Positions 1-7,250 of a DNA stretch of 64,000 nt are shown here, piece by piece (position 1 is the first letter of the stretch; each line of letters starts with the position of its first letter). The notes under the pieces are model-generated. The model was not told the origin of the DNA, made no database searches, and saw only the letters and a program-made list of their open reading frames with translations. This stretch comes from Asanoa ferruginea (lineage in GTDB: Bacteria; Actinomycetota; Actinomycetes; Mycobacteriales; Micromonosporaceae): NCBI RefSeq assembly GCF_003387075.1, contig NZ_QUMQ01000001.1, positions 4,402,001 through 4,466,000 of the forward strand, given 5' to 3'. The translations under genes were made by a program, and so were the position numbers.

Positions 1-387
1 GCGGCCGGAGAGCTCGTGGCCGGCTTGCCGCAGGAGGGCTACGAACAGGTAGAGCAGCAGGAAGCCGACCACGGTCAGGTAGTCGCCGGCGGCGGTGTGG
101 AACGGTTCGCTCCCCGCTGCCCAGACGTTGCCGGCGAGCAGGGTTGCCATGGCGGCGCCCGCTGCTGTCCACGCGGCGCGTTGCGGGCCGCCGGCGTGCG
201 CGTGCAGCAGGCAGATGGCCGCGCACGCGGCAAAGGGGACGGTGGTCAGGACCAGCGTGACGGGTCCGGCGCCGAGGGTGCCGGTCGCCGCCATCAGCCC
301 GAGCAACACCACGACGCCAGCCGCGGACGCGCGAAGTGCCTGTCGCGCGGGGTAGCCGCGCAACTGCGGCGTCCGGGCTTTCGGCAC
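1..387 (-). CDS. Membrane protein, C-terminus outside the window
   Basis: A reading frame on the minus strand enters from the left edge and its start lies at 387 (GTG), with GGAG five bases upstream; another in-frame GTG at 441 follows a stop codon and is less well placed. The 129 visible residues begin with a short basic stretch (MPKARTPQLRGYPARQ), then give about four hydrophobic segments rich in Ala, Leu, Val and Gly, separated by short polar loops. This is the pattern of the N-terminal sensor part of many actinobacterial signalling proteins, but no catalytic domain is visible here, so the function is unknown. It is transcribed away from the DUF397/XRE pair. Confidence 0.6.
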   Translation of the reverse strand, partial: MPKARTPQLRGYPARQALRASAAGVVVLLGLMAATGTLGAGPVTLVLTTVPFAACAAICLLHAHAGGPQRAAWTAAGAAMATLLAGNVWAAGSEPFHTAAGDYLTVVGFLLLYLFVALLRQAGHELSGR

Positions 388-533
388 GGGAACTCCACGT
401 CGGATCGCAGGCTGGACCTTGGCTGGGCAGGTGGTGCGCACGCGTTGTCCGCCTTACGCGGCCATCAGCCCTTCACCACCGCGGTACATATAGAACATCT
501 TCCCGGTCTGGGCCCTCGCCTCGCAAGAGCAAA

Positions 534-606
534 TGCACGTGCAAATGCGCTGAGCGTACGTGCGTCGTCGCGTACGTGCATCTTCCTGTGAGAATGCACG
601 TGCATT
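534..606. promoter_or_regulatory. Cluster of TGCACGTGCA / CGTACGTGC palindromic sites
   Basis: The gap before the DUF397 gene holds TGCACGTGCA at 534-543, CGTACGTGC at 555-563 and 571-579, and a perfect 14-bp palindrome AATGCACGTGCATT at 593-606. The spacing and the position 50-125 bp upstream of the start at 659 suggest an operator array. The protein that binds it is not known; the adjacent XRE regulator is one candidate. Confidence 0.5.
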
Positions 607-658
607 AGGCTCCGGCCTGCGGGGGCCGGAGTGTCCTCACCGAACGTCGAAGGTGGAC

Positions 659-892
659 ATGAAGATCGAAAATGGCGTCGCGGCAACCGACCTCGACGGT
701 GTGACCTGGCAGAAGAGCCGCTACAGCGGGGCACAGGGCGACTGCGTCGAACTGGCCCGGCTGACCGACGGCGAGATTGCGGTGCGTAACTCACGCGACC
801 CGGGCGGCCCCGCGCTGGTCTTCACCCCGCGCGAGATCACGGCGATGTTCGCCGGCGTACGCGACGGCGAGTTCGACCACTTGGTCGACTAG
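659..892 (+). CDS. DUF397 domain-containing protein
   Basis: A 77-residue protein with the DUF397 signature: a W-x-K-S-x-Y-S-x-x-x-G-D-C-V-E-L core (WQKSRYSGAQGDCVELA), then VRNSRDP and a closing F-x-x-F/M-x-x-x-V region. The ATG at 659 follows AAGGTGG and fits the usual length of the family; in-frame extension upstream has no family similarity. DUF397 proteins are commonly encoded beside XRE/DUF5753 regulators and are thought to modulate them, sometimes in developmental or antibiotic control. The XRE gene lies 102 bp downstream on the same strand, so a functional pair is likely. Confidence 0.85.
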   Translation: MKIENGVAATDLDGVTWQKSRYSGAQGDCVELARLTDGEIAVRNSRDPGGPALVFTPREITAMFAGVRDGEFDHLVD

Positions 893-994
893 CACCGCCC
901 GGACGGGACATGGACCGGTAACGGCGCCGTCACGTACGCTAGCCGCCATCCCGTCGATCTCAGCCGCGGACGCTCGCCCAACCCGAGGAACGAT

Positions 995-1855
995 ATGACC
1001 TCCCCCGACGTCGGTCCTACGGCACGACGCATCGTCGTGGGCGCGCACCTGCGCCGCCTGCGTGAGGCGGCGGGGGTGTCCAGAGAGGACGCGGGCTACC
1101 ACGTTCGTGGCTCGGCGTCGAAGATCTCCCGGATGGAGCTGGGCCGGGTCAGCTTCAAGGAACGCGACGTAGCCGACCTGCTCACCCTCTACGGCGTCGC
1201 CGAGGAGTCCCAGCGCGAGCCGTTGCTGTCACTGGCGCGTGATTCGCGGTCCGACGGCTGGTGGCACCGTTACGACGACGTGCTGGAGAGCTGGTTCGGC
1301 ACCTACGTCGGTCTCGAGGAGGCGGCGTCGACGATCCGGGCGTACCAGGTGCAATTCGTTCCTGGTTTGCTCCAGACGGCCGACTACACGCGCGGTGTCG
1401 TGGTGTCCGGGCTGCCCGACACGCCGGCAGCCGAAGTGGACCGGCGGGTGAAGCTGCGGCTCGAACGGCAGCGGATCCTCGAGCGGACGCCGCCGGCGAC
1501 CTACTGGGTCGTGATGGACGAGGCGGCGCTGCGGCGGCCGGTCGGTGGGCGTGCCGCCATGCAGGGGCAGCTCAAGCACCTGCTCGAGGTGGGGCAGCGC
1601 CCGAACATCACCATTCAGGTGATGCCGCTGCGGCGGGGGACGCACACCGCAGATGGTGGTGCGTTCAGCATGCTGCGGTTCGCTGATCCCGATATTCCCG
1701 ACATCGTGTATGTGGAGCAGCTGGTGAGCGCCCTCTACATGGACAAGCCGGAACATGTGGAACGCTACCGCCAGGCGATGGAACGGTTGACGGTGGCTGC
1801 GTTGTCACCCGCCGACACCACCGACTTCTTCTCGAAGCTCCTCAAGGCCACCTGA
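995..1855 (+). CDS. XRE-family transcriptional regulator with DUF5753-type C-terminal domain
   Basis: A 286-residue cytoplasmic DNA-binding protein. Residues about 10-65 form the helix-turn-helix (LRRLREAAGVSREDAGYHV, then SKISRMELGR), typical of the Scr1/WhiJ-like XRE proteins of actinomycetes. The remaining 200 residues, with YQVQFVPGLLQTADYTR and later PNITIQVMPL and G-x-F-x-x-LRF, match the DUF5753 effector domain. It follows a DUF397 gene, its usual partner. ATG at 995 is preceded by AGGAACG. It probably regulates this locus through the palindromes at 534-606, but that is an inference. Confidence 0.9.
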   Translation: MTSPDVGPTARRIVVGAHLRRLREAAGVSREDAGYHVRGSASKISRMELGRVSFKERDVADLLTLYGVAEESQREPLLSLARDSRSDGWWHRYDDVLESWFGTYVGLEEAASTIRAYQVQFVPGLLQTADYTRGVVVSGLPDTPAAEVDRRVKLRLERQRILERTPPATYWVVMDEAALRRPVGGRAAMQGQLKHLLEVGQRPNITIQVMPLRRGTHTADGGAFSMLRFADPDIPDIVYVEQLVSALYMDKPEHVERYRQAMERLTVAALSPADTTDFFSKLLKAT

Positions 1856-1896
1856 GCGACTCCCCGGCCGGGCACCGGAACAGGCATCCTTGCCAC

Positions 1897-2211
1897 GTGC
1901 CGCCACTGCTGACCGAGGCCGAATACAAGGCGACGATGGGATCCCAGCCGATCAGCTTGGGTCTTGACGAAGAACCGCCCTTCGACTTCTGGCCCTACTG
2001 CGACTCCATCGCACCGGAGGACCTCGGCGACCACGACTTCTCAGCCGGGATAGTCGCGTATGTCTTCGACATGCCGGGCCGCGGATGTCAGCACGTCGCC
2101 GTCGCGTGTGAAACACCCAACGTGTTCCTCGTCCTCGTCCTCGACCTGAACGCCTCGTCCGTCCTGGGCCATCACTTACTCGATCTCAACCGGCTCTACG
2201 GACTCGCCTGA
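1897..2211 (+). CDS. Hypothetical protein, 104 aa
   Basis: A GTG-started frame of 104 residues beginning MPPLLTEAEYKATMG and ending NRLYGLA. It is acidic and soluble, with a short hydrophobic stretch NVFLVLVLDLN near the end that reads as a buried beta strand rather than a membrane helix. I recognise no family. It lies 41 bp after the XRE regulator on the same strand and may be co-transcribed. Codon third positions are G/C-biased as in the neighbours, which supports coding. Confidence 0.55.
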   Translation: MPPLLTEAEYKATMGSQPISLGLDEEPPFDFWPYCDSIAPEDLGDHDFSAGIVAYVFDMPGRGCQHVAVACETPNVFLVLVLDLNASSVLGHHLLDLNRLYGLA

Positions 2212-2235
2212 GCGGGTCTGGCTCAACGAGGAACC

Positions 2236-2538
2236 TCACACCAGCACCCACACCAAGCCGCCGACCGCGCCCAGGAATGCGAACGCGAGCAGACGCCAAT
2301 CTTTCAGGAAGAACGTCGTGGCGCCGAGTAGCCCCCCAACCAGCATGAGCAGGTTGCCCGCGAGGTCCGCGCGGCTGTCGAACAGTGCGAACAGGCCGAG
2401 GAGGCCGAGGAGGACGCAGGCCCCTGCGACCGACCACCGAAAGTTCCTTCGGGCGACCCACTGCCACTGCTGAACCTCGACGCGGTAATCCTCGACCGCC
2501 CGCCGGCGTTCCTCGTCGGATACCTCACGTCGGGCCAT
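2236..2538 (-). CDS. Small membrane protein, 100 aa
   Basis: The protein starts with about 30 charged residues (MARREVSDEERRRAVEDYRVEVQQ), then has two or three hydrophobic segments (WSVAGACVLLGLLGLFALF, LLMLVGGLLGATTFFL, LLAFAFLGAVGGLVWVLV). This suggests a small integral membrane protein with a cytoplasmic N-terminal tail. No family is recognised. It is convergent with the 104-aa hypothetical gene, 24 bp from its stop. Confidence 0.65.
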   Translation of the reverse strand: MARREVSDEERRRAVEDYRVEVQQWQWVARRNFRWSVAGACVLLGLLGLFALFDSRADLAGNLLMLVGGLLGATTFFLKDWRLLAFAFLGAVGGLVWVLV

Positions 2539-2576
2539 GCCGGCACGGTATCAACGAGCATCACGGTCTCTCAGGC

Positions 2577-2771
2577 CTAGAAGTTGAACATCGGTTCCCC
2601 GACGGTGGTTGGCTGCCAGTACGCGATCCCGGATCTCTCGGCGGGGCCGAGGGCGTCAAGGTTTGCGCTTGATAGCGGCGTGCTGAGTTGCCCGACGGTC
2701 AGGATTTCCAGCTCTGAGACTCGGCTGATGGCGGCTGCGAGGCGGGGATGATCGACAAAGGTCACCCGCAT
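2577..2771 (-). CDS. Short conserved-type protein ending in VGEPMFNF
   Basis: The likely ATG at 2771 gives 64 residues, MRVTFVDHPRLAAAISRV to the end YWQPTTVGEPMFNF. Upstream in-frame sequence runs into the tRNA genes, so the longer frame is not credible. From memory, many short actinobacterial proteins close with a similar Y-W-x-P-x-x-V-G-x-x-x-F-N-x-W-D tail; here the tail stops before the usual W-D. The function is unknown. Confidence 0.45.
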   Translation of the reverse strand: MRVTFVDHPRLAAAISRVSELEILTVGQLSTPLSSANLDALGPAERSGIAYWQPTTVGEPMFNF

Positions 2772-2859
2772 GTCGGACGGTTCGCGGGGCCCGGCGAACG
2801 CGTCGCTCCGGCTGGCACCTTCATGGCCGAATTCTCCGCGGTGGGCCCTGAGACGCAGA

Positions 2860-2893
2860 AGAGCCGGTCCCTCGCTCCGAGGAAACCGGCTCT
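2860..2893 (-). terminator. Stem-loop terminator of the tRNA operon
   Basis: AGAGCCGGT (2860-2868) pairs perfectly with ACCGGCTCT (2885-2893). The hairpin lies 16 bp beyond the 3' end of tRNA-Val, in the direction of tRNA transcription. Only a weak T run follows, as is usual in high-GC actinobacteria. Confidence 0.6.
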
Positions 2894-2909
2894 GACCTCC
2901 TGGTCTATC

Positions 2910-2984
2910 TGGTGGGCGATACTGGGTTTGAACCAGTGACCTCTTCCGTGTCAAGGAAGCGCGCTCCCACTGCGCCAATCGCCC
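2910..2984 (-). tRNA. tRNA-Val (anticodon GAC)
   Basis: The acceptor stem GGGCGAT pairs with ATCGCCC, followed by A and an encoded CCA. The anticodon loop TTGACAC sits on a CTTCC/GGAAG stem, and the T-arm carries GGTTCAAACCC. Third gene of a minus-strand cluster after tRNA-Gly and tRNA-Cys. Confidence 0.95.
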
Positions 2985-2997
2985 TCGCTTTAGTGCG

Positions 2998-3068
2998 AGG
3001 TGGAGACGGGATTTGAACCCGTGTAGACGGCTTTGCAGGCCGTTGCCTCGCCTCTCGGCCACTCCACC
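2998..3068 (-). tRNA. tRNA-Cys (anticodon GCA)
   Basis: The acceptor stem is GGTGGAG/CTCCACC with discriminator T. The anticodon loop CTGCAAA sits between GGC and GCC, and the T-arm has GGGTTCAAATCCC. CCA is not encoded. A small CCTCGC/GCGAGG hairpin (2983-3000) lies between it and tRNA-Val and may help processing. Confidence 0.95.
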
Positions 3069-3090
3069 GAGGTTTTCCCTCGACGTGCCG

Positions 3091-3163
3091 AGCGGACGAC
3101 GGGACTCGAACCCGCGACCCTCACCTTGGCAAGGTGATGCGCTACCAACTGCGCTACGTCCGC
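3091..3163 (-). tRNA. tRNA-Gly (anticodon GCC)
   Basis: The acceptor stem is GCGGACG/CGTCCGC with discriminator T. The anticodon stem-loop is CACCT-TGCCA-AGGTG with anticodon GCC, and the T-arm has GGGTTCGAGTCCC. CCA is not encoded. First gene of the Gly-Cys-Val operon. Confidence 0.95.
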
Positions 3164-3312
3164 ATGTCGCCTTGTTGTTCCTGGCGACGGATGTGAACTT
3201 TAGCCGAGCGCCCCGGCAACTGCCAACTCGGGGTACCCCTGGCGCGTCGTCGCGGCCAAGCGGGCAAAACGGGCACCGGGAAACCGGGTGACACGGTGGG
3301 GAGAATCGGGGT

Positions 3313-4041
3313 GTGACCGAGCATCGCTTCTACGGTGACCTCGCACCCTGGTGGCCGCTGATCTCCCCGGCCGAGCAATACGCCGAGGAGGCCGCCTTCG
3401 CGGCAACCCTGCTGGGCGATGACACCCGCACCGTGCTCGAGTTGGGGAGCGGCGGCGGGCACATGGCCGTACACCTGAAGAAGCAGTTTGAGATCACGCT
3501 TGTTGACCTTGCGCCGGGCATGCTGGAGCAGTCCCGGAAGATCAACCCGGAGCTGCCGCATCACCAGGGCGATATGCGCGACGTGCGGCTAGGTCGGACC
3601 TTTGACGCCGTGTTCATCCATGACGCGATCGGCTACATGATCACCGAGGATGATCTCCGGCGGGCGCTCGAGACCGCGGCGGTGCATGCCAGCAAGGTCG
3701 TGATCATTCCGGACGCGACCACGGAGATCTTCGAGCCCGACACCGACCACGGCGGCGTCGACGGCGATGACGGGCGGGCCGCCCGCTACCTGAGCTGGAC
3801 CTACGCGGGCGACGGCAACACGGTCAAAACCGACTACGCGTTCCTACTGCGCGAAGCCGACGCCGGCGCCGGCACTGACGTGACCGTGGCGCATGAGACA
3901 CACGTCAACGGGCTGTTCCCGCGCGACACCTGGCTGCGGCTGCTGCGGCAACAGGGGTTCAAGACAGCGGATGCGGTCACCGAGGAGACCTCGGATGGCC
4001 GCACCCCGCGCATCTGTTTCGTGGCAAGAAAAACGGACTAA
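3313..4041 (+). CDS. Class I SAM-dependent methyltransferase
   Basis: A 242-residue cytoplasmic enzyme. Motif I of the Rossmann-like SAM fold is [15 protein letters not shown] (about residues 38-52), followed by the acidic LVDLAPGML and [25 protein letters not shown], typical of Methyltransf_25-type enzymes. The substrate cannot be told. GTG at 3313 is preceded by GGTGGGGAGA. Its stop overlaps the stop of the convergent L36 gene by four bases. Confidence 0.85.
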   Translation: MTEHRFYGDLAPWWPLISPAEQYAEEAAFAATLLGDDTRTVLELGSGGGHMAVHLKKQFEITLVDLAPGMLEQSRKINPELPHHQGDMRDVRLGRTFDAVFIHDAIGYMITEDDLRRALETAAVHASKVVIIPDATTEIFEPDTDHGGVDGDDGRAARYLSWTYAGDGNTVKTDYAFLLREADAGAGTDVTVAHETHVNGLFPRDTWLRLLRQQGFKTADAVTEETSDGRTPRICFVARKTD

Positions 4042-4160
4042 CCCTGGCGGCCGCTCCAGCGCGGGTTCTTCCGGTTGAGCACCATGATCCGGTTGCGTCG
4101 CCGGACGACCTTCGCGCCTGGCTTGCGGCGGAGGGAGCGGAGCGAAGTGCGTACCTTCAT
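4038..4160 (-). CDS. rpmJ: 50S ribosomal protein L36, type B (cysteine-free paralogue)
   Basis: Forty residues beginning [21 protein letters not shown] and ending [13 protein letters not shown], the exact size and pattern of the alternative L36 protein of the large ribosomal subunit. The canonical L36 binds zinc through a C-x2-C-x12-C-x4-H type site; this one has no cysteine, so it is the zinc-independent form. In other actinobacteria this form is derepressed by Zur when zinc is scarce and replaces the zinc form. I could not identify a convincing Zur box in the upstream 260 bp. AGAAAGG lies nine bases before the ATG. Confidence 0.92.
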   Translation of the reverse strand: MKVRTSLRSLRRKPGAKVVRRRNRIMVLNRKNPRWSGRQG

Positions 4161-4342
4161 GATCAAAGCCTTTCTCTCGCGTGCCTCCAGCGCAACGCAA
4201 CGACCACTCTGCGCATTCCCGATAGCAATTGCAGTTCGGTTCTTGCAAGGCATCGATAAACTTCTTGCGTAGGTCTGCCGCAGACCGTACGGTGAGACAC
4301 CAACCGGACCACTGCGGCTGAGCCTCCGGCAGTCCGCATCAA

Positions 4343-4384
4343 GGGGCCCCTCTCCTGCGCTTGCACAGCCCGGGAAGGGGCCCC
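4343..4384. terminator. GGGGCCCC inverted repeat
   Basis: GGGGCCCC at 4343-4350 and again at 4377-4384 can pair as an 8-bp stem with a 26-nt loop. It lies between the divergent L36 and FUSC genes, so it may act as a regulatory hairpin in the FUSC leader rather than as a terminator. Confidence 0.3.
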
Positions 4385-4426
4385 GCCGGTAAACTCGATC
4401 AGTTGTGACCGCTGGTCGGGAGGGGC

Positions 4427-5785
4427 ATGTCAAGAGGCTCGCGACACGGAAGGTCGGGCGCGGTTGCTCGACCCACGGCCAAGGCACGCCGGATCGCGAC
4501 CGAGAGCGTGCGGATCACCGGTGACCTGCTGGCCCCCGCCGACCCCGCCGACATCGCACCCACCGCCTCCCGCACCCGCCGCTTCTGGGCCCGCGTACGC
4601 GGCCAGGAGCCCATTCCCGGCCTACGGACGATCAAGGTGGCGCTCGCCACGGTCCTGGCGTTCCTGCTGGCCGAGCCCTTGGCGTCGACCGACCCACCGA
4701 TCGTCGCCGCGCTGACCGCCCTGCTCGTCGTCCAGGTCAGCCCGATCAAGAGCATCCGCTCGGGTTGGGAACGGATCGGCAGCGTGCTCGCTGGCGTACT
4801 CGTCGCCGTCGTGCTATCCAGCGTCTTCGGTCTGCACTGGTGGAGCCTTGGCGTGACAGTCGTGGCATCCATGACAATTGCCTACGCGCTCCGGCTCGGT
4901 GACCACGCGCTCGAAGTGCCGATCTCAGCGATGCTCGTGCTCGCCGTCGCCGGCAACACCGACGTCGGCATGGAAAGGATCTACGAAACCTTCATCGGCG
5001 CCGGCGTAGCGGTCGTGGTGAGCGTGGCGCTGCCGAGGGTCTACGTCCAACCCGCCGGCGACGCGATCGGCAAACTCGCCGCGGAGATCGGTAAACAGTT
5101 GCGCGACATGGCGGGCTGGCTGCAAACGGACTGGACCGCCGACCGCGCCAACGACAGCCTGCGCCGCGCCCGCAACATCGAGCAACTGATCAACACCGCC
5201 CGCAAGGCCCTCACGCAAGCGGAAGACAGCGTGCGCCTCAACCCGCGCGCCATGCGTACCGCGCACATCCCGGTCACCATGCGCCCCGGCCTCACCGCGC
5301 TGGAGTTCTGCACGATCTCGCTGCGCGGCGTATCCCGCGCCCTCCTCGACCGCCGCTCCGGCGACTGCGCGCCACACCCGCCCGGCCAGTGGGTCACGCT
5401 GAGCCTGTCCCGCCTGCTCGACGCGATCGCCGACGCGGTCCTGGCGTTCGGCGTGGTGATCGCCTCCGACGTGAACGCGCCCCCGCCAAGCCCCGAACCG
5501 CTCCGCCACGCACTACGCCGCGCCCGCTTCCTCCGCGACGAGGCCACCTTCCAACTCCAGGAAGACGCCAAAACGGAGCCCGCAATCTGGCGCGTCAACG
5601 GCGCGCTGGTCGGCCACCTGGACCGCTTGATCAACGACCTCGATCCAGACACGGAGTCGGTCTCGCCGGCGATCACCCGCCCGCGCCCCGAGCCGGTCAA
5701 GCCGTTGCGCCGCTTCACGCCGGCGGTCATCCGGCAGCAGCTCGACGACGGCGCGCGGTCTATCCGCCGGCGCATCCGGCGATAA
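4427..5785 (+). CDS. FUSC family / aromatic acid exporter-like membrane protein
   Basis: A 452-residue integral membrane protein. After about 55 polar residues come hydrophobic segments in a block around residues 65-210, with [41 protein letters not shown] and [12 protein letters not shown]-type spacing (here [20 protein letters not shown]). This is the pattern of the FUSC/ArAE domain, whose members include efflux of aromatic acids. The C-terminal half is soluble and helical. Strong Shine-Dalgarno GGGAGGGG precedes ATG 4427. The substrate is unknown. No partner gene is nearby; the gene is followed by the non-coding repeat tract. Confidence 0.75.
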   Translation: MSRGSRHGRSGAVARPTAKARRIATESVRITGDLLAPADPADIAPTASRTRRFWARVRGQEPIPGLRTIKVALATVLAFLLAEPLASTDPPIVAALTALLVVQVSPIKSIRSGWERIGSVLAGVLVAVVLSSVFGLHWWSLGVTVVASMTIAYALRLGDHALEVPISAMLVLAVAGNTDVGMERIYETFIGAGVAVVVSVALPRVYVQPAGDAIGKLAAEIGKQLRDMAGWLQTDWTADRANDSLRRARNIEQLINTARKALTQAEDSVRLNPRAMRTAHIPVTMRPGLTALEFCTISLRGVSRALLDRRSGDCAPHPPGQWVTLSLSRLLDAIADAVLAFGVVIASDVNAPPPSPEPLRHALRRARFLRDEATFQLQEDAKTEPAIWRVNGALVGHLDRLINDLDPDTESVSPAITRPRPEPVKPLRRFTPAVIRQQLDDGARSIRRRIRR

Positions 5786-5944
5786 CCCCGATCGATCAGA
5801 TTTGCGCGCGTCCGTCGGGGGCGCGACCGCTTGCTCCCGCGCGCAACGGGCCGGTCCCTGGCGGGCCCGGCCCTGCCCGGTCCGCGGTCGCAAGACCGGT
5901 CGCGGGTCGGCGTCGGCCAGGAGTCGCGGTGGCCCAGGGCCGGG

Positions 5945-6650
5945 CTGGTTTGCCGCGGCCAGTCGGTCGGGTGAGTGCTGTTGGCGGTGGCCCGGGGCGG
6001 GGCAGTTTGCCGCGGCCCGGTCGGTCGGGTGAGTGCGGTGGCGGTTGGTCCGGGGCGGGGCCGGTGTGCCGCGGCTTGGTCGGTCCGCTGAGTGCTGGTG
6101 GCGGTTGGCCCGGGGTGAGGCCGGCGTGCCGCGCGGCGGTCGGTCGGGTGAGTGCTGGTGGGGCGGCCTGGGGCGGGGGCCGGTGGGCGCGCCGCGGTCG
6201 GTCAGGCGAGTGCTGGTGAGGTGGCCTGAGGCGGAGCCGGGGTGTCGCGGCCCGGTCGGTCGGGTTAGTGCTTGTGGCGGTTGGTCCGGTGCGGGGCCGG
6301 TGTGCCGCGGCTGGTCGGTCCGCTGAGTGCTGGTGGCGGTTGGCCCGGGGTGAGGCCCGCGTGCCGCGCGGCGGTCGGTTAGGCGATTCCTGGTCGTGGT
6401 GGCCCGGTGCGGGGCCGGTGTGCCGCGCGGCGGTCGGTCGGGTGAGTGTTTGTGGGGTGGCCTGGGGCGGGGCCGGCGTGCCGCGCGGTGGTCTGTCAGC
6501 GATTCCTGGTGGCGGTGGCCCGGGGCGAGGTCGGCGTGCCGCTGCGGCCGTCCGGCGACTGCTGGTCGTGGTGGCCAGGGACGAGGCTGGCTTGCCGCGC
6601 CTGGCCCCAGTCGAGCGACCGCTGGTCGCGGTCGAGGTGCGCGACCACGC
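5945..6650. repeat. Tandem array of about 12 degenerate 59-bp repeats
   Basis: Repeat units start near 5951, 6008, 6067, 6127, 6190, 6243, 6303, 6362, 6421, 6479, 6537 and 6593, that is every 53-63 bp and mostly 57-60. Each begins with TGCCGCG(C)GG, then GTCGGTCGGGTGAGTGCT, then GGTGGCGGTTGGCCC and a G-rich GGGGCGGGGCCGG. The period is not a multiple of three and changes frame, so the long open frames on either strand are not credible proteins. There are no unique spacers, so it is not CRISPR. One strand is strongly G-rich. The array degrades toward its right end. Confidence 0.85.
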
Positions 6651-6678
6651 CGCCCGGCTGCTTCGGGCCACCGGCCGG

Positions 6679-6824
6679 TGATCGTGTGCAGCTGGTCGAC
6701 ACGGGCAGGCCCCGTCTGCTTGATCGTGTGCAGCTCATCTGCAAGCAGCGCGGCGTGTCGTGCAGCCCTGGCACACATGATCTTGGGAAGGGGTCGGGAT
6801 CTTGCAGATCTCGTGCACCTGATC
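6679..6824. repeat. Direct and inverted GATC..GTGCA..ATCTGCAAG elements
   Basis: TGATCGTGTGCAGCT occurs at 6679-6693 and 6721-6735. The second copy continues to ATCTGCAAG (element 6722-6745). Its reverse complement, starting CTTGCAGATC and ending CCTGATC, lies at 6801-6824 with 18 of 24 bases matching. The set looks like a REP-like dispersed element in paired inverted orientation. The surrounding 5786-5944 and 6825-6939 hold nothing else I can name. Confidence 0.5.
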
Positions 6825-6939
6825 GAGAGCGTCCGGCGCTCACCCGATCGAGGCGATCCGGCGCTGGCCGGGGTTACGGCCGGCTGGCGACGGGCTTGGC
6901 GGAAGGCCTTCGCAGGTCGTGGCGGCCGTGCCTCGATCC

Positions 6940-6990
6940 GGGGCAGCACACGTGGGGAGTTGATCTTTCTTTTCCCACGTGTGCTGCCCC
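6940..6990. terminator. Perfect 17-bp stem-loop
   Basis: GGGGCAGCACACGTGGG (6940-6956) is perfectly complementary to CCCACGTGTGCTGCCCC (6974-6990), with a 17-nt loop that is T-rich on the plus strand. It could be a bidirectional terminator or a structured RNA element. Bases 6991-7250 downstream contain no gene; they are the leader of the secreted protein gene. Confidence 0.65.
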
Positions 6991-7250
6991 AGACCGGCCG
7001 CTTGCCCCCTCGCCTCGGCCCGCATCGCCCCGCTGGTCCGCACGGGGCGAAGACCGAGCGGCCAGCATTCGCGCGGCAGGCCTCGGGTTTCGCCCAAAAG
7101 CCGATCATCACGTGCCGGCTGGTCGACGTCGGCACCCGCCCCGTGCTTCCCGCGTACGTTGAACATCGTCTATCTTTATGTCGCCAGTTGGACGTTTGGG
7201 GCCAGCAGGATCCGACGTGTCCCTCCACTCCGGACGCGGGAGACGCAGAC

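Noticed and set aside
2910-3163. Integrated element at the tRNA cluster
   Set aside because: No integrase, no direct repeat of a tRNA 3' end and no change of gene style was seen next to the three tRNAs.
4161-4426. Zur box upstream of the type B L36 gene
   Set aside because: Searched by eye for the expected AT-rich palindrome; the GATAGCAATTGCAGTTC stretch is only weakly symmetrical and not close enough to the known consensus.
5945-6650. CRISPR array
   Set aside because: The repeats are contiguous and degenerate with no unique spacers, and no cas gene is in the window.
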